From: Oscillospiraceae bacterium
Lineage (GTDB): Bacteria > Bacillota > Clostridia > Oscillospirales > Oscillospiraceae
Assembly: GCA_017465625.1 (NCBI GenBank)
Contig: JAFTVV010000030.1
Span: 1 to 64,000, forward strand
Reading direction: 5' to 3'
Length of the DNA stretch: 64,000 nucleotides
The translations under genes and the position numbers were made by a program. The notes beneath the pieces were generated by a model that had not been told where the DNA came from, made no database searches, and saw only the letters and a program-made list of their open reading frames with translations. Below, in pieces: positions 1 through 8,719 of this stretch. Position 1 is the stretch's first letter; the number at the start of each line of letters is the position of its first letter.

Positions 1-1349
1 ACCATAGCCACAGCGCAGCGGAGGACACCGGAGTGCACGCACTCGATCAGGGGCTTGGTGGTGCCGAACTCGTCCAGCTGAGAGTTGGCAACGCCGTCCA
101 GAACCTTCTTGATCGCCTCGACGGAATAGCCGACGCGGGCCTTCTGCTTCTGGTTGGGGATGTTGACCAGCTCAGGGGTGCGGTTCTTGAAGTTCTCAAT
201 GGCCATCTTCACGATCGCCTTGGCGTTCTCACCGGCAGTTTCAGCGGAGAAACGGTAGAACTCGGAGTCAGGCATCCGGGCGATGGGGGAAGTGGTGATG
301 AACTTGGTGTGGAAGCACTTGGACAGGGGGCCCAGTGCGGGGAAGATACACTGCACGTCCACGACGATGGCTTCGCAAGCACCGGTCAGAACCACGTTCT
401 CCTGGTTCAGGAAGTTACCGGCCATGGGGATGCCGTGACGCATAGCGACTTCGTTGGATGTACAGCAGACACCGGAAACGGTGATGCCCTTTGCGCCCAG
501 GCTCTTGGCGTAGGCGATCATTTCGGGGTCGTTGGCGTAGTAAACGATCATCTCGGACAGGGAGGGATCGTGACCGTGGACAACAATGTTGACGTTGTCT
601 TTTTCCATAACACCGATGTTTGCCTCGGTATCCACAGGCTTGGGAGTGCCGAACATAACGTCGGAGAACTCGGTGCCCATCATAGAGCCGCCCCAGCCGT
701 CGGAAAGACCGGCACGGAGGGACTGACGAATCAGTGCCTCAGGCAGGGAAGAACAACCCATGTGGGTCATGTGCATTGCGGTAGCAATTTCACGGTCGAT
801 GGCGCGGGGGGTAATCTCTGCAGCGTTCCACAGATCCTGTGTGTGCTGCGGAGGACGCTTTGCAAACTTCTGAGTGCCGAAGGGGAAGCCGTACTCCAGC
901 AGGCCGATTTCAGCCATTTCGTGAGCCAGATCGTAAATGTCCTTGCCCTCGGTCTCTACGCCCCACTCCTTTGCAATGCGCAGAAGCTTTTCGGGGTCCT
1001 TAACGGTGTAGTTGCCGCCTTCCTTGGTCTGGTGCAGGGTGTGCATAATCTCACGACCGTGGTCGGAGTGTGCTGCAGTACCGCCAACGGTAAAGCGCAG
1101 GTAGTTGCGGGCGACGATACCGTGAACGTCACAGCCACAAATGCCGCGGGGTGCCTTGGGGGTAATGCGGCAGGGACCCATAGAGCAGATGCGGCAGCAG
1201 GTACCTGCTTCACCGAAACCGCAGTGAGGGGTCTGGTTCTTGACACGCTGTTGCCAGGTGTCGGCGCCAACCTTTGCCGCATTTTCCAGCAGAGAGTTGG
1301 TTGCTTGTTCCATTTCTTCAACAGTAGTTAAAGATGCCCAATCTTTCAA
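1..1349 (-). CDS. cooS: Anaerobic Ni-containing carbon monoxide dehydrogenase, catalytic subunit (5' part, runs off left edge)
   Basis: This enzyme interconverts CO and CO2 at a Ni-Fe-S C-cluster in the cytoplasm. About 449 residues are visible. The N-terminus has the CooS cysteine pattern for the D- and B-clusters: C43, then C51-C52-x2-C55-x4-C60 (TCCRICSMGPC) and C71/C73. Further on come VHGHDP (C-cluster histidine), GVCCTSNE and DVQCIFPAL (C-cluster cysteines), in the order known for CooS. I chose the TTG at 1349-1347 because an AGGAGG lies just upstream and translation reads straight into the conserved region; no ATG start fits. The C-terminal third lies outside the window. No electron-transfer partner is visible on this side. 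A long plus-strand frame opposite it is a codon-bias shadow. Confidence 0.93.
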   Translation of the reverse strand, partial: MKDWASLTTVEEMEQATNSLLENAAKVGADTWQQRVKNQTPHCGFGEAGTCCRICSMGPCRITPKAPRGICGCDVHGIVARNYLRFTVGGTAAHSDHGREIMHTLHQTKEGGNYTVKDPEKLLRIAKEWGVETEGKDIYDLAHEMAEIGLLEYGFPFGTQKFAKRPPQHTQDLWNAAEITPRAIDREIATAMHMTHMGCSSLPEALIRQSLRAGLSDGWGGSMMGTEFSDVMFGTPKPVDTEANIGVMEKDNVNIVVHGHDPSLSEMIVYYANDPEMIAYAKSLGAKGITVSGVCCTSNEVAMRHGIPMAGNFLNQENVVLTGACEAIVVDVQCIFPALGPLSKCFHTKFITTSPIARMPDSEFYRFSAETAGENAKAIVKMAIENFKNRTPELVNIPNQKQKARVGYSVEAIKKVLDGVANSQLDEFGTTKPLIECVHSGVLRCAVAM

Positions 1350-1422
1350 TGTGTTTTCCTCCTACAGATAAGATTGTGACTACCGCGCCGCAGGGCATGG
1401 TAGTTCATAGTAATTCATCATT

Positions 1423-1451
1423 ATTTTACCGCTTTTGCCCTTGAAAGTCAA
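1423..1451 (-). promoter_or_regulatory. Predicted sigma-A promoter of cooS
   Basis: Read on the minus strand there is TTGACT, a 17-bp spacer and TAAAAT, about 75 bases upstream of the TTG start of cooS. The leader between them shows no obvious regulatory palindrome. Confidence 0.65.
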
Positions 1452-1752
1452 TGGTTATTTCTCCAATTTTCCCTACTTTTTGCGATCCCCCTCGGGGGGA
1501 TCGCTGCAGCGTGTCAAAAACTTCTTCTTTCGCTGCGTCAGAGGTCAAAGAAAACCAAAAGACAAGCAACGCGACCCCGAAGTGTATATAGATACTCGAG
1601 AGGGGAGCGCCCAGCAGGAAGTCAAAATATATTGCGCAGCAAGTATTTTAGAGCATATTGCTTTTGGGACGGAGACCCGGTTTTTATTTAAATTCCGGTT
1701 TGAAATTTTATTTATATTTTGACGGTTTTTGGGGTTCTTTGGCCTCTGAAAG
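1452..1752. other. Intergenic region without a convincing gene
   Basis: About 300 bases between the divergent cooS and lspA promoters. It holds one perfect hairpin at 1482-1504 (9-bp arms, GCGATCCCC/GGGGATCGC) and an AT-rich tail. A 95-codon frame at 1435-1722 has no ribosome site, no family signature and a low-complexity composition, so I do not call it a gene. Confidence 0.5.
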
Positions 1753-1781
1753 TTGACAAATATTTCGTGATTTGGTATAAT
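1753..1781 (+). promoter_or_regulatory. Consensus sigma-A promoter of the lspA operon
   Basis: TTGACA, 17-bp spacer, TATAAT: both hexamers match the consensus perfectly, and TGG precedes the -10 box (extended -10). It lies 57 bases before the lspA start codon. Confidence 0.88.
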
Positions 1782-1838
1782 CCCTTATAGAATGTATAGG
1801 TATGCGCATTTTTAGACATTTTACCTTGGAGGAACAGT

Positions 1839-2318
1839 ATGAGTTTATGGATCGCAGGGCTTGCGGTCTTTGCTTTGGTGGGGCTGGATCAGCTGACCAA
1901 GCTTTTGACTGTGGCAAACATTTCCTTACATGAGCAGGTTGGCCTGATTCCCAATGTTTTAAGCCTGACCTACACCCAGAATGACGGCGCGGCTTTTTCG
2001 ATTTTACAGGGTCAGCAATGGCTCTTTGCCATCATCTTTGTATTATTTGCCGGGCTGATTATTTGGGAGTTTTCCAAAAAGAAGCTGCCCTTTAAGCCTT
2101 TTGAGCGCTGGTGCATCCTGTTTGTTTTTGCCGGCGGTCTGGGCAATATGATTGACCGGCTTCGTTTAAACTACGTCATTGATATGATCCAGACGGATTT
2201 TATGAATTTCCCGGTTTTTAATGTGGCTGACTGCTACATTTCCTGTGGCTGCGTGGCTTTAATCGTCAGCCTTATTTTCTTCAACAAGGAATTCTGGAAG
2301 GAGGGCAAGAAGAAATGA
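1839..2318 (+). CDS. lspA: Lipoprotein signal peptidase (signal peptidase II)
   Basis: This membrane aspartic protease cuts the signal peptide from diacylglyceryl-prolipoproteins. The 159-residue length is typical. Four hydrophobic segments are visible, with the family motifs QNDGAAF, GNMIDR (first catalytic Asp) and FNVADCYI (second catalytic Asp). The ATG follows TTGGAGGAACAGT, a clear ribosome site. The stop overlaps the next start as ATGA, so it is coupled to the pseudouridine synthase gene, a common pairing in Firmicutes. Two lipoproteins in this window (22697-23137 and 54899-55636) are predicted substrates. Confidence 0.96.
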   Translation: MSLWIAGLAVFALVGLDQLTKLLTVANISLHEQVGLIPNVLSLTYTQNDGAAFSILQGQQWLFAIIFVLFAGLIIWEFSKKKLPFKPFERWCILFVFAGGLGNMIDRLRLNYVIDMIQTDFMNFPVFNVADCYISCGCVALIVSLIFFNKEFWKEGKKK

Positions 2319-3229
2319 TCTACACTGCCGATACTCACGACGAACGCATTGATGCCTTTTTGACCCGTATTATGGATAATACCACCCGTTCCGCTGCACA
2401 AAAGCTGTTGGAAAGGGGTAATGTTACTGTCAACGGTAAAACCGTGAAGCAGAAAAATCGCCGCCTGCGGGAAGGCGACGAAATTGATGTGCAAATTCCC
2501 CCTCCCGAGGCGGTCTTCACGGCTGCCACGGAAATGGAACTGGATATTGTGTACGAAGATGAAGACGTGATGGTGATCAATAAGCCCAAGGGTCTGGTGG
2601 TGCATCCTGCCGCCGGTCACAGGGATGATACACTGGTCAACGGTCTTTTGTACGCCAGAGGGGATGCGCTGTCCGGCATCAACGGTGAAATGCGTCCCGG
2701 CATTGTCCATCGGATTGATAAGGATACCTCCGGTCTGCTGTTGGTGGCAAAAAACGATTTGGCACACGTGTTCATTGCAGAGGAACTGAAGGTGCACAAG
2801 GTGGTTCGTACATACGAGGCCATTGTGTGCGGCTGCTTCAAGGCAGACAGCGGCACGGTGGATGCCCCCATTGGACGCAAGCCCGGTGAGCGCAAGAAAA
2901 TGTGCGTCACCCAACGCAATTCCAAGAACGCAGTAACCCACTGGGAAGTGGTGACCCGTTACCGCAACCATACCCATATCCGCTGCCGTTTGGAAACCGG
3001 CAGAACCCATCAGATCCGTGTGCATATGGCGCATATTTGCCATCCCATTTTGGGTGATACGGTTTACGGCAATAAAAAGCCGGAGCTGGGCTTTGACAGC
3101 CAGTGCCTCCACGCAGGAGAGCTGACCTTCACCCACCCCCGGGATGGCCGTCAGGTCACGGTAAAAGCACCTCTGCCCGAATATTTCCAAAAGGCACTGA
3201 GCCGACTGGGCGCACCGAAAAAGGATTAA
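2315..3229 (+). CDS. RluD/RluA-family 23S rRNA pseudouridine synthase
   Basis: This enzyme isomerises uridine to pseudouridine in rRNA. The 304 residues comprise an N-terminal S4 RNA-binding domain (about 10-75) and an RluA-type catalytic domain (about 85-290). The catalytic motif HRIDKDTSGLL carries the nucleophilic Asp, and GRTHQIRVHMAH is the second family signature. The start overlaps the lspA stop by 4 bases. Domain order and length match RluD (YlyB-type in Bacilli). The exact target uridines cannot be read from the sequence. Confidence 0.93.
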   Translation: MIYTADTHDERIDAFLTRIMDNTTRSAAQKLLERGNVTVNGKTVKQKNRRLREGDEIDVQIPPPEAVFTAATEMELDIVYEDEDVMVINKPKGLVVHPAAGHRDDTLVNGLLYARGDALSGINGEMRPGIVHRIDKDTSGLLLVAKNDLAHVFIAEELKVHKVVRTYEAIVCGCFKADSGTVDAPIGRKPGERKKMCVTQRNSKNAVTHWEVVTRYRNHTHIRCRLETGRTHQIRVHMAHICHPILGDTVYGNKKPELGFDSQCLHAGELTFTHPRDGRQVTVKAPLPEYFQKALSRLGAPKKD

Positions 3230-3235
3230 CCGTTT

Positions 3236-4084
3236 ATGGCAGATTTTTCCGATGTGTTGCTGACGGTGGATTTTGACCGTACCCTCACCGCCACCGATTC
3301 CACCATTCCGCAGCGGAATATAGAGGCGATTGAATATTTTATGGCGCAGGGGGGTACATTTACTGTAAACACCGGCCGCAGTACCAATACCTTTAAAAAT
3401 TACCTGAATACGCTGCCGGTCAATGCACCGCTGCTGCTGATGAACGGCAGTGCCTGTTACCAAAACGGCAGATTAGAAAAGCTGGTGCCCATCGACCTGC
3501 CCCTGTGGGAGACGGTGGAAACCATTTCGAATCTGTTTCCGGAGATGAATCTGGAACTGCAGGGTGCGGAAAATCACTATTTATATAAGCCGCGCCAAAG
3601 CTATATCCGTTGCTACGAGGGCATTGGATGGGATTGGGCGGAAGCCATCCCCTATACCGATGTAGGGCCCTTTTTGAAGCTTTCGCTGTTCGGCACGGTG
3701 TATGAAAATTCCGTAGGCGGATTTTTTGAAGGTCCGCAGGAGGAGCTGGACCGCTTTGTAGAGGCACGCAAAACCATAGAGCGTCTGTACGGTGAGAAGG
3801 TGGACGTGTTTTTTGCCGCACCCCGGATCATTGACGTGCACGCAAAAGGTGTGTCCAAGCTGCGCGCCGCCAGAAGTCTTCAAAAAGAGCTGGGTAAGTC
3901 CATTTTGGTGTGCGTAGGCGATGCAGATAACGACAAGACTATGCTGGACGGTGCGGATTACGCTTATTGTCCGGCAGACGGTGTGGTTGCAGATCAATAT
4001 GAAAACGTGTGCAGATGCAGTGATGGTGCTGTTGCAGACGTCATTTACAATAAAATCCCTGAGATTCTGAAAATTGAGCCTTGA
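3236..4084 (+). CDS. HAD-superfamily hydrolase, Cof-type
   Basis: This 282-residue protein is a cytosolic phosphatase of the Cof/type IIB HAD group. Motif I is near the N-terminus as VDFDRT (nucleophile D12, acid/base D14). The C-terminal VGDADNDKTM is motif IV with Mg-binding Asp residues. The middle cap region is the Cof-type insertion. It starts 6 bases after the rluD-family stop and is probably the last gene of the lspA transcript. The substrate is likely a sugar or nucleotide phosphate, but this is inference from the family. Its TGA stop lies inside the -35 box of the following tRNA promoter. Confidence 0.88.
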   Translation: MADFSDVLLTVDFDRTLTATDSTIPQRNIEAIEYFMAQGGTFTVNTGRSTNTFKNYLNTLPVNAPLLLMNGSACYQNGRLEKLVPIDLPLWETVETISNLFPEMNLELQGAENHYLYKPRQSYIRCYEGIGWDWAEAIPYTDVGPFLKLSLFGTVYENSVGGFFEGPQEELDRFVEARKTIERLYGEKVDVFFAAPRIIDVHAKGVSKLRAARSLQKELGKSILVCVGDADNDKTMLDGADYAYCPADGVVADQYENVCRCSDGAVADVIYNKIPEILKIEP

Positions 4085-4109
4085 CAGGAAGCTGTTTCTG
4101 TGCTAAGAT
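4081..4109 (+). promoter_or_regulatory. Promoter of the tRNA group
   Basis: TTGACA, 17-bp spacer, TAAGAT preceded by TGC (extended -10). It lies 18 bases before tRNA-Gly, and its -35 box overlaps the stop codon of the HAD gene. Confidence 0.8.
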
Positions 4110-4127
4110 TCTATGGCTGATATGCTT

Positions 4128-4201
4128 GCGGGTGTAGTTCAATGGTAGAACACCAGCCTTCCAAGCTGGATACGCGGGTCCGATTCCCGTCACCCGCTCC
4201 A
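4128..4201 (+). tRNA. tRNA-Gly (anticodon TCC)
   Basis: Full cloverleaf by eye: acceptor GCGGGTG/CACCCGC, D arm, anticodon loop CTTCCAA, T loop TCCGATT and an encoded CCA end. Confidence 0.96.
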
Positions 4202-4208
4202 TAGAAAT

Positions 4209-4285
4209 GCGCCAGTAGCTCAGCAGGATAGAGCAACTGCCTTCTAAGCAGTAGGTCGGGGGTTCGAGTCCCTCCTGGCGTGCCA
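4209..4285 (+). tRNA. tRNA-Arg (anticodon TCT)
   Basis: Acceptor GCGCCAG pairs with CTGGCGT. The anticodon loop is CTTCTAA, the T loop has GTTCGAGTC and CCA is encoded. It lies 7 bases after tRNA-Gly in the same transcript. Confidence 0.96.
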
Positions 4286-4299
4286 CGCCTCCCTGCGGT

Positions 4300-4412
4300 C
4301 GGCAGTGAACAGTGAAAAGTTTATAGTGAAAAGTTGCGGTGTGCCTTCAGCACAATTTCAATAGTCGGCTTCGCCGACACCATCACTCTTCACTCTTCAC
4401 TTTTATCTCTTA
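4300..4412. repeat. Intergenic repeat of AGTGAA-type units with opposed arms
   Basis: The left part has AGTGAACAGTGAAAAGT-like units and the right part the reverse-complement type (ACTCTTCACTCTTCACTTTT), enclosing a small TCGGCTTCGCCGA hairpin. The same low-complexity motif recurs at about 11867-11945, so it appears to be a dispersed intergenic element. Confidence 0.55.
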
Positions 4413-4425
4413 ACTTTATATATAT

Positions 4426-4502
4426 GGTGGGTATAGTTCAATTGGCAGAGCACTGGATTGTGGTTCCAGGTGTTGTGGGTTCGAGTCCCATTACCCACCC
4501 CA
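4426..4502 (+). tRNA. tRNA-His (anticodon GTG)
   Basis: It includes the histidine-specific extra 5' G (4426) opposite C73. Acceptor GTGGGTA pairs with TACCCAC, the anticodon loop reads TTGTGGT and CCA is encoded at 4500-4502. Confidence 0.97.
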
Positions 4503-4558
4503 TAAAAAAGCAGGCCTTTTGGGCCTGTTTTTTTATGGGGTGGGTAATGGGACTCGAA
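4480..4558. repeat. 79-bp palindrome that includes the 3' end of tRNA-His
   Basis: The left arm 4480-4516 (T loop to CCA end plus the downstream A tract) is repeated inverted at 4522-4558 with one mismatch in 37 bases. The loop is TTTTG. The inverted arm is therefore a 24-base copy of the tRNA-His 3' end on the minus strand. Confidence 0.9.
4511..4534 (+). terminator. Rho-independent terminator after tRNA-His
   Basis: Stem CAGGCC/GGCCTG with loop TTTTG, followed by seven T. It is the apex of the 79-bp palindrome. Confidence 0.85.
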
Positions 4559-4565
4559 GAGGGCG
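4518..4565. repeat. Direct repeat copy 1 (48 bp) with tRNA-His 3'-end remnant
   Basis: Identical by eye to 4684-4731. Each copy contains the terminator half, the T tract and the inverted 24-base tRNA-His 3' end. Confidence 0.85.
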
Positions 4566-4683
4566 ACCCATCCGAAGGATGGGGAAAAATTGAGAGCAGG
4601 CGAGCAATTTTTAGCCCGGGGGAGAGTCCCATGCGCCGCCAGGCGCATCTATCACAGATAACTGCGCATTCACAGAGCAGACC

Positions 4684-4731
4684 TTTGGGCCTGTTTTTTT
4701 ATGGGGTGGGTAATGGGACTCGAAGAGGGCG
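4684..4731. repeat. Direct repeat copy 2 (48 bp) with tRNA-His 3'-end remnant
   Basis: Second copy of the 4518-4565 unit, 166 bases downstream. The sequence between the copies (4566-4683) has no supported gene and contains further short hairpins. Confidence 0.85.
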
Positions 4732-4736
4732 GCCTT

Positions 4737-4768
4737 GAAAAAGCACTTGCTTTTGCAAGTGCTTTTTC
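4737..4768. terminator. Perfect 14-bp hairpin flanked by A and T tracts
   Basis: Arms 4737-4750 and 4755-4768 pair perfectly around a TTTT loop. The A tract on the left and T tract on the right would let it terminate in either direction. Confidence 0.65.
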
Positions 4769-4769
4769 A

Positions 4770-4945
4770 GCTAAATCCACCCTTGCGGGTGGGTGAAATA
4801 TTGCTTCGCAATGTGAAATTCTCGCTTCGCTCAAGTGAAATCGCTGCTGCGGTGGGTGGATTTAATTTCACTTTATGCGCAAGCAGAAAATTTCACTTCG
4901 ACGAAGTCGAAATTTCACATTCGGCACAGCCGAATATTTCACTAA
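4770..4945. repeat. Mosaic of small hairpins separated by GTGAAAT/ATTTCAC
   Basis: The left half carries three GTGAAAT words between short hairpins such as TTGCTTCGCAA. The right half carries several ATTTCAC words, e.g. around CTTCGACGAAG. The ends TAAATCCACCC and GGGTGGATTTA are inverted, so this is a nested palindromic array. The frames across it show no protein signature. Confidence 0.65.
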
Positions 4946-5005
4946 AAATAATTCTTAGATATCAAATTTGCAACAAATTATTTCTGATAAAACCCCTGTT
5001 TTGTA

Positions 5006-5034
5006 TTGCAATCGCCTTTTAAGTGTGCTAAGAT
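5006..5034 (+). promoter_or_regulatory. Promoter of the SHOCT-protein leader
   Basis: TTGCAA, 17-bp spacer, TAAGAT with TGC in front. The predicted start point falls at the first base of the long hairpin at 5040. Confidence 0.7.
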
Positions 5035-5039
5035 ATTGA

Positions 5040-5152
5040 TGCGACACAATTTCATTATTTAGCACTTTCTGCATAAGTGTGCGTTTTTACTTTGGTAAAA
5101 ATGCATGCTCTTTTTCGCATACTTGTGCAAAGTGTGAGGAAATTGTGTCGCA
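5040..5152 (+). ncRNA. Long structured 5' leader or terminal-inverted-repeat element
   Basis: Perfect 14-bp outer arms 5040-5053 and 5139-5152 (TGCGACACAATTTC and its complement). An inner imperfect stem runs between 5062-5083 and 5116-5135. It lies directly after a promoter and before a terminator-like hairpin and the gene at 5224. It could be a cis-regulatory RNA or a small non-coding palindromic mobile element. Confidence 0.5.
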
Positions 5153-5176
5153 GCAATCGGAGCGATGCATTTTTCG

Positions 5177-5208
5177 GTGCGCAGCTTCGGCTGCGCACTT
5201 TTTATTTT
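5177..5208 (+). terminator. UUCG-tetraloop terminator or attenuator in the leader
   Basis: A 9-bp stem GTGCGCAGC/GCTGCGCAC closes a TTCG loop and is followed by TTTTTATTTT. It sits between the leader hairpin and the ribosome site of the next gene, so read-through would be needed to express that gene. Confidence 0.7.
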
Positions 5209-5223
5209 AGGGAGGAAAACATA

Positions 5224-5826
5224 ATGCAAGAAAAAATTATAATCAAGAGCAAGGTTAATGAATCCGTCAAAAAATTCTTTTGCAAGGGAATTATTATATC
5301 TTTTGCAATCGCTGTACTATGTACAGCATGGATAACAGCTGCTGAGGGCTGGGACTACATGTTTGAGTTTTATCGTGGTGTTGATACATTCTATTTTATC
5401 TTGTTTTTAATCGGAGCAGCTAGTTTGCTTTTTTCGATTGTTTTGAGCATCATTTATCTGCCGCTTAGCAAAAGCGAACTACAGATTACCGAAAGCAGTG
5501 TAACAGGAAAAGCTTTATTTGGTAAAAAGGTCGTATTGCCCTTGTCTATGATATCTGCTTATTCCACAAAAAAATTCTGTTCCGTTATTGCTGTCGCTAC
5601 AGCATCCGGAATTACGAAATTTGCGCTTATTGGCAATTATAAGGAAATTAGTGAAGTTTTAGCAAAAAGGATTAGAGAAGTACAACAGCCCGTTCAAACC
5701 AACACACAAGCAACCTCCGGTAATACATCGTTAGATGACCTCGTAAAATTAAAGTCCCTCCTGGATTCTGGCATTATTTCCCAAGAAGAATTTGACTCAA
5801 AGAAAAAGCAGTTGCTTGGGTTGTGA
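5224..5826 (+). CDS. Small membrane protein with C-terminal SHOCT domain
   Basis: The protein has 200 residues from the ATG at 5224, chosen because AGGGAGGAAAACATA precedes it; the longer frame from 5077 would run through the leader hairpin and terminator. Two membrane segments lie at about 21-41 and 53-80, followed by a small soluble region that may be PH-like. The C-terminal ~33 residues (LDDLVKLKSLLDSGIISQEE) match the SHOCT motif, a short helical pair often found at the ends of bacterial membrane proteins. The function is unknown. It is more AT-rich than the flanking housekeeping genes and isolated between terminators, which hints at recent acquisition. Confidence 0.75.
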   Translation: MQEKIIIKSKVNESVKKFFCKGIIISFAIAVLCTAWITAAEGWDYMFEFYRGVDTFYFILFLIGAASLLFSIVLSIIYLPLSKSELQITESSVTGKALFGKKVVLPLSMISAYSTKKFCSVIAVATASGITKFALIGNYKEISEVLAKRIREVQQPVQTNTQATSGNTSLDDLVKLKSLLDSGIISQEEFDSKKKQLLGL

Positions 5827-5930
5827 TTTGCTGCAAACACAGGAACACAGGGGACCATTCTGCGTCTTCGTTCCCCTGCTCGCACTTAGGCCGTTCCCTA
5901 CAGTTGGTATTTAATCAATACTCATTTTCG

Positions 5931-5965
5931 GGGGTGTCTCATTCATTTTGAGACACTCCTTTTTA
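5931..5965 (+). terminator. Terminator after the SHOCT gene
   Basis: Stem GGGTGTCTCA/TGAGACACTCC with a TTCATT loop, followed by five T. Confidence 0.75.
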
Positions 5966-6045
5966 CACAGTGATTGGAAAAGCCGATCGTATTATCCGTA
6001 GGGACAATATCCGCCCGTCTTTAAAGCAATCAGGTAAAGAGAACA

Positions 6046-6085
6046 GGCGTAAAGACCGCGATGGTCTTTACGCCCGTTTTTATTT
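6046..6085. terminator. Hairpin terminator between converging genes
   Basis: Perfect 12-bp stem GGCGTAAAGACC/GGTCTTTACGCC at 6046-6074, followed by CGTTTTTATTTT on the plus strand. It also lies just past the stop of the minus-strand csoR gene and may serve both strands. Confidence 0.65.
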
Positions 6086-6424
6086 TACAAATTTATCAAT
6101 GGCTTCGCACAGATCGTCCACCGCATTGTGATCTCCTGCCGCCACTGCGTCCACCATACAGTGACGCATGTGGTCCTTCAGAATCACCTTGCCCGTGTTG
6201 TCCAATGCGGAGCGCACAGCCGCCAGCTGCACCAGTACCTCAGAGCAATCGTAGCCCTCTTCCACCATGCGCTTGACCTTTTCCAAATGACCAATGGCCC
6301 GTGCCAGACGGTTGAGAACCGCCTTTTGGTTTTCGTGAACGTGGCCGTGGCTATGGGCAATGCCATGGGCGTGGAGATAGGCGTGGTCGTGGTGATGATC
6401 GTGATCGTGATGATGGTCAGACAT
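6080..6424 (-). CDS. csoR: CsoR/FrmR-family metal-sensing transcriptional repressor with His-rich N-terminus
   Basis: This 114-residue all-helical DNA-binding protein belongs to the DUF156 family. C60, H85 and C89 reproduce the C-x24-H-x3-C copper-site spacing of M. tuberculosis CsoR (C36/H61/C65), so Cu(I) sensing is the best guess. The first ~30 residues contain about 14 histidines with Asp (HHHDHDHHHDH), an extension not found in the basic family, which may bind Ni, Zn or Cu. No copper ATPase or chaperone gene lies beside it, so the target is elsewhere or the gene is self-regulated. The start has a GGAGG region upstream. Confidence 0.85.
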   Translation of the reverse strand: MSDHHHDHDHHHDHAYLHAHGIAHSHGHVHENQKAVLNRLARAIGHLEKVKRMVEEGYDCSEVLVQLAAVRSALDNTGKVILKDHMRHCMVDAVAAGDHNAVDDLCEAIDKFVK

Positions 6425-6519
6425 CTCCTGCCCTCCTTCTTTGTTTTTCCTGATTATAATCTATTTTACAGGCGTACGCAAGCCCCCACGGGGGATAGGA
6501 GGTCGTATTGGAAATGGGA

Positions 6520-8157
<1,638 letters not shown>

Positions 8158-8166
8158 TTACCTCCG

Positions 8167-8442
8167 TTAGTCCAATACAACAGCCAAAATGTCATCCTGC
8201 TTGACGAACTTGTAGTCCACGCCGTCCAGCTTGATGTCGCTGCCGATAAAATTGCCTACCACGACCTTGTCGCCGGCCTTGACGGTCATCTGAACGTCCT
8301 TGGTGCCGGGGCCGGCAGAGACCACTTCATAAATTGCAGGCTTTTCCTTGCTGGAAGTGGCTAAAATGATGCCAAAGGAGGTAGTCTCCTCTGTTTCAGT
8401 GGGTTTCAGCAGAATGTTATCTGCCATAGGTCTTAATTTCAT
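8167..8442 (-). CDS. groS: Co-chaperonin GroES (Hsp10)
   Basis: This 91-residue lid protein for GroEL starts at MKLRPMADNILLKP. The ATG at 8442 has AGGAGG nine bases upstream; the longer frame from 8493 would read through the CIRCE operator, so I rejected it. It carries the mobile-loop region (EETTSFGIILA), the GPG turn (SAGPGT) and the KAGDKVVVGNF motif. It is the first gene of the groES-groEL operon. Confidence 0.97.
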   Translation of the reverse strand: MKLRPMADNILLKPTETEETTSFGIILATSSKEKPAIYEVVSAGPGTKDVQMTVKAGDKVVVGNFIGSDIKLDGVDYKFVKQDDILAVVLD

Positions 8443-8486
8443 TGTAATTCCTCCTATACAGAGCTTTCGCCCAAAATCTACAGTTT

Positions 8487-8513
8487 TTGGCACTCTTTGC
8501 TCCTGAGTGCTAA
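8487..8513. promoter_or_regulatory. CIRCE operator (HrcA binding site)
   Basis: TTGGCACTC, nine bases, GAGTGCTAA: the CIRCE consensus TTAGCACTC-N9-GAGTGCTAA with one mismatch. It lies between the groES promoter and start codon, the usual place for heat-shock repression by HrcA. Confidence 0.95.
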
Positions 8514-8522
8514 TGCTTCTAT

Positions 8523-8551
8523 ATCATAGCCCATAGCTCCCGAAAAAGCAA
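8523..8551 (-). promoter_or_regulatory. groES-groEL promoter
   Basis: On the minus strand: TTGCTT, 17-bp spacer, TATGAT, just upstream of CIRCE. Confidence 0.75.
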
Positions 8552-8662
8552 GGACTTTTTATGGAAAAATTTATAAATTTTTATGAATATTTCCACAAAA
8601 AAGCCTGCTGTACAATTTATATATAATAAACAATTGGCCAATGCCCTTGTTCAGATGTAAAA

Positions 8663-8701
8663 ATCTCCGCAACGCCCCAAATTTTCAGGCCTTGCGGAGA
8701 T
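8663..8701 (-). terminator. Terminator after the DegV gene
   Basis: Arms ATCTCCGCAA/TTGCGGAGAT (10 bp) with an 19-base loop, followed on the minus strand by a T tract. Confidence 0.65.
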
Positions 8702-8719
8702 GTATGATCGCTTTTCGGA

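Noticed and set aside
33..1331. 432-codon plus-strand frame over cooS
   Set aside because: The minus strand encodes the conserved CooS cysteine clusters, so this is antisense.
1435..1722. 95-codon frame between cooS and lspA
   Set aside because: No ribosome site, lies over a hairpin and has no recognisable protein signature.
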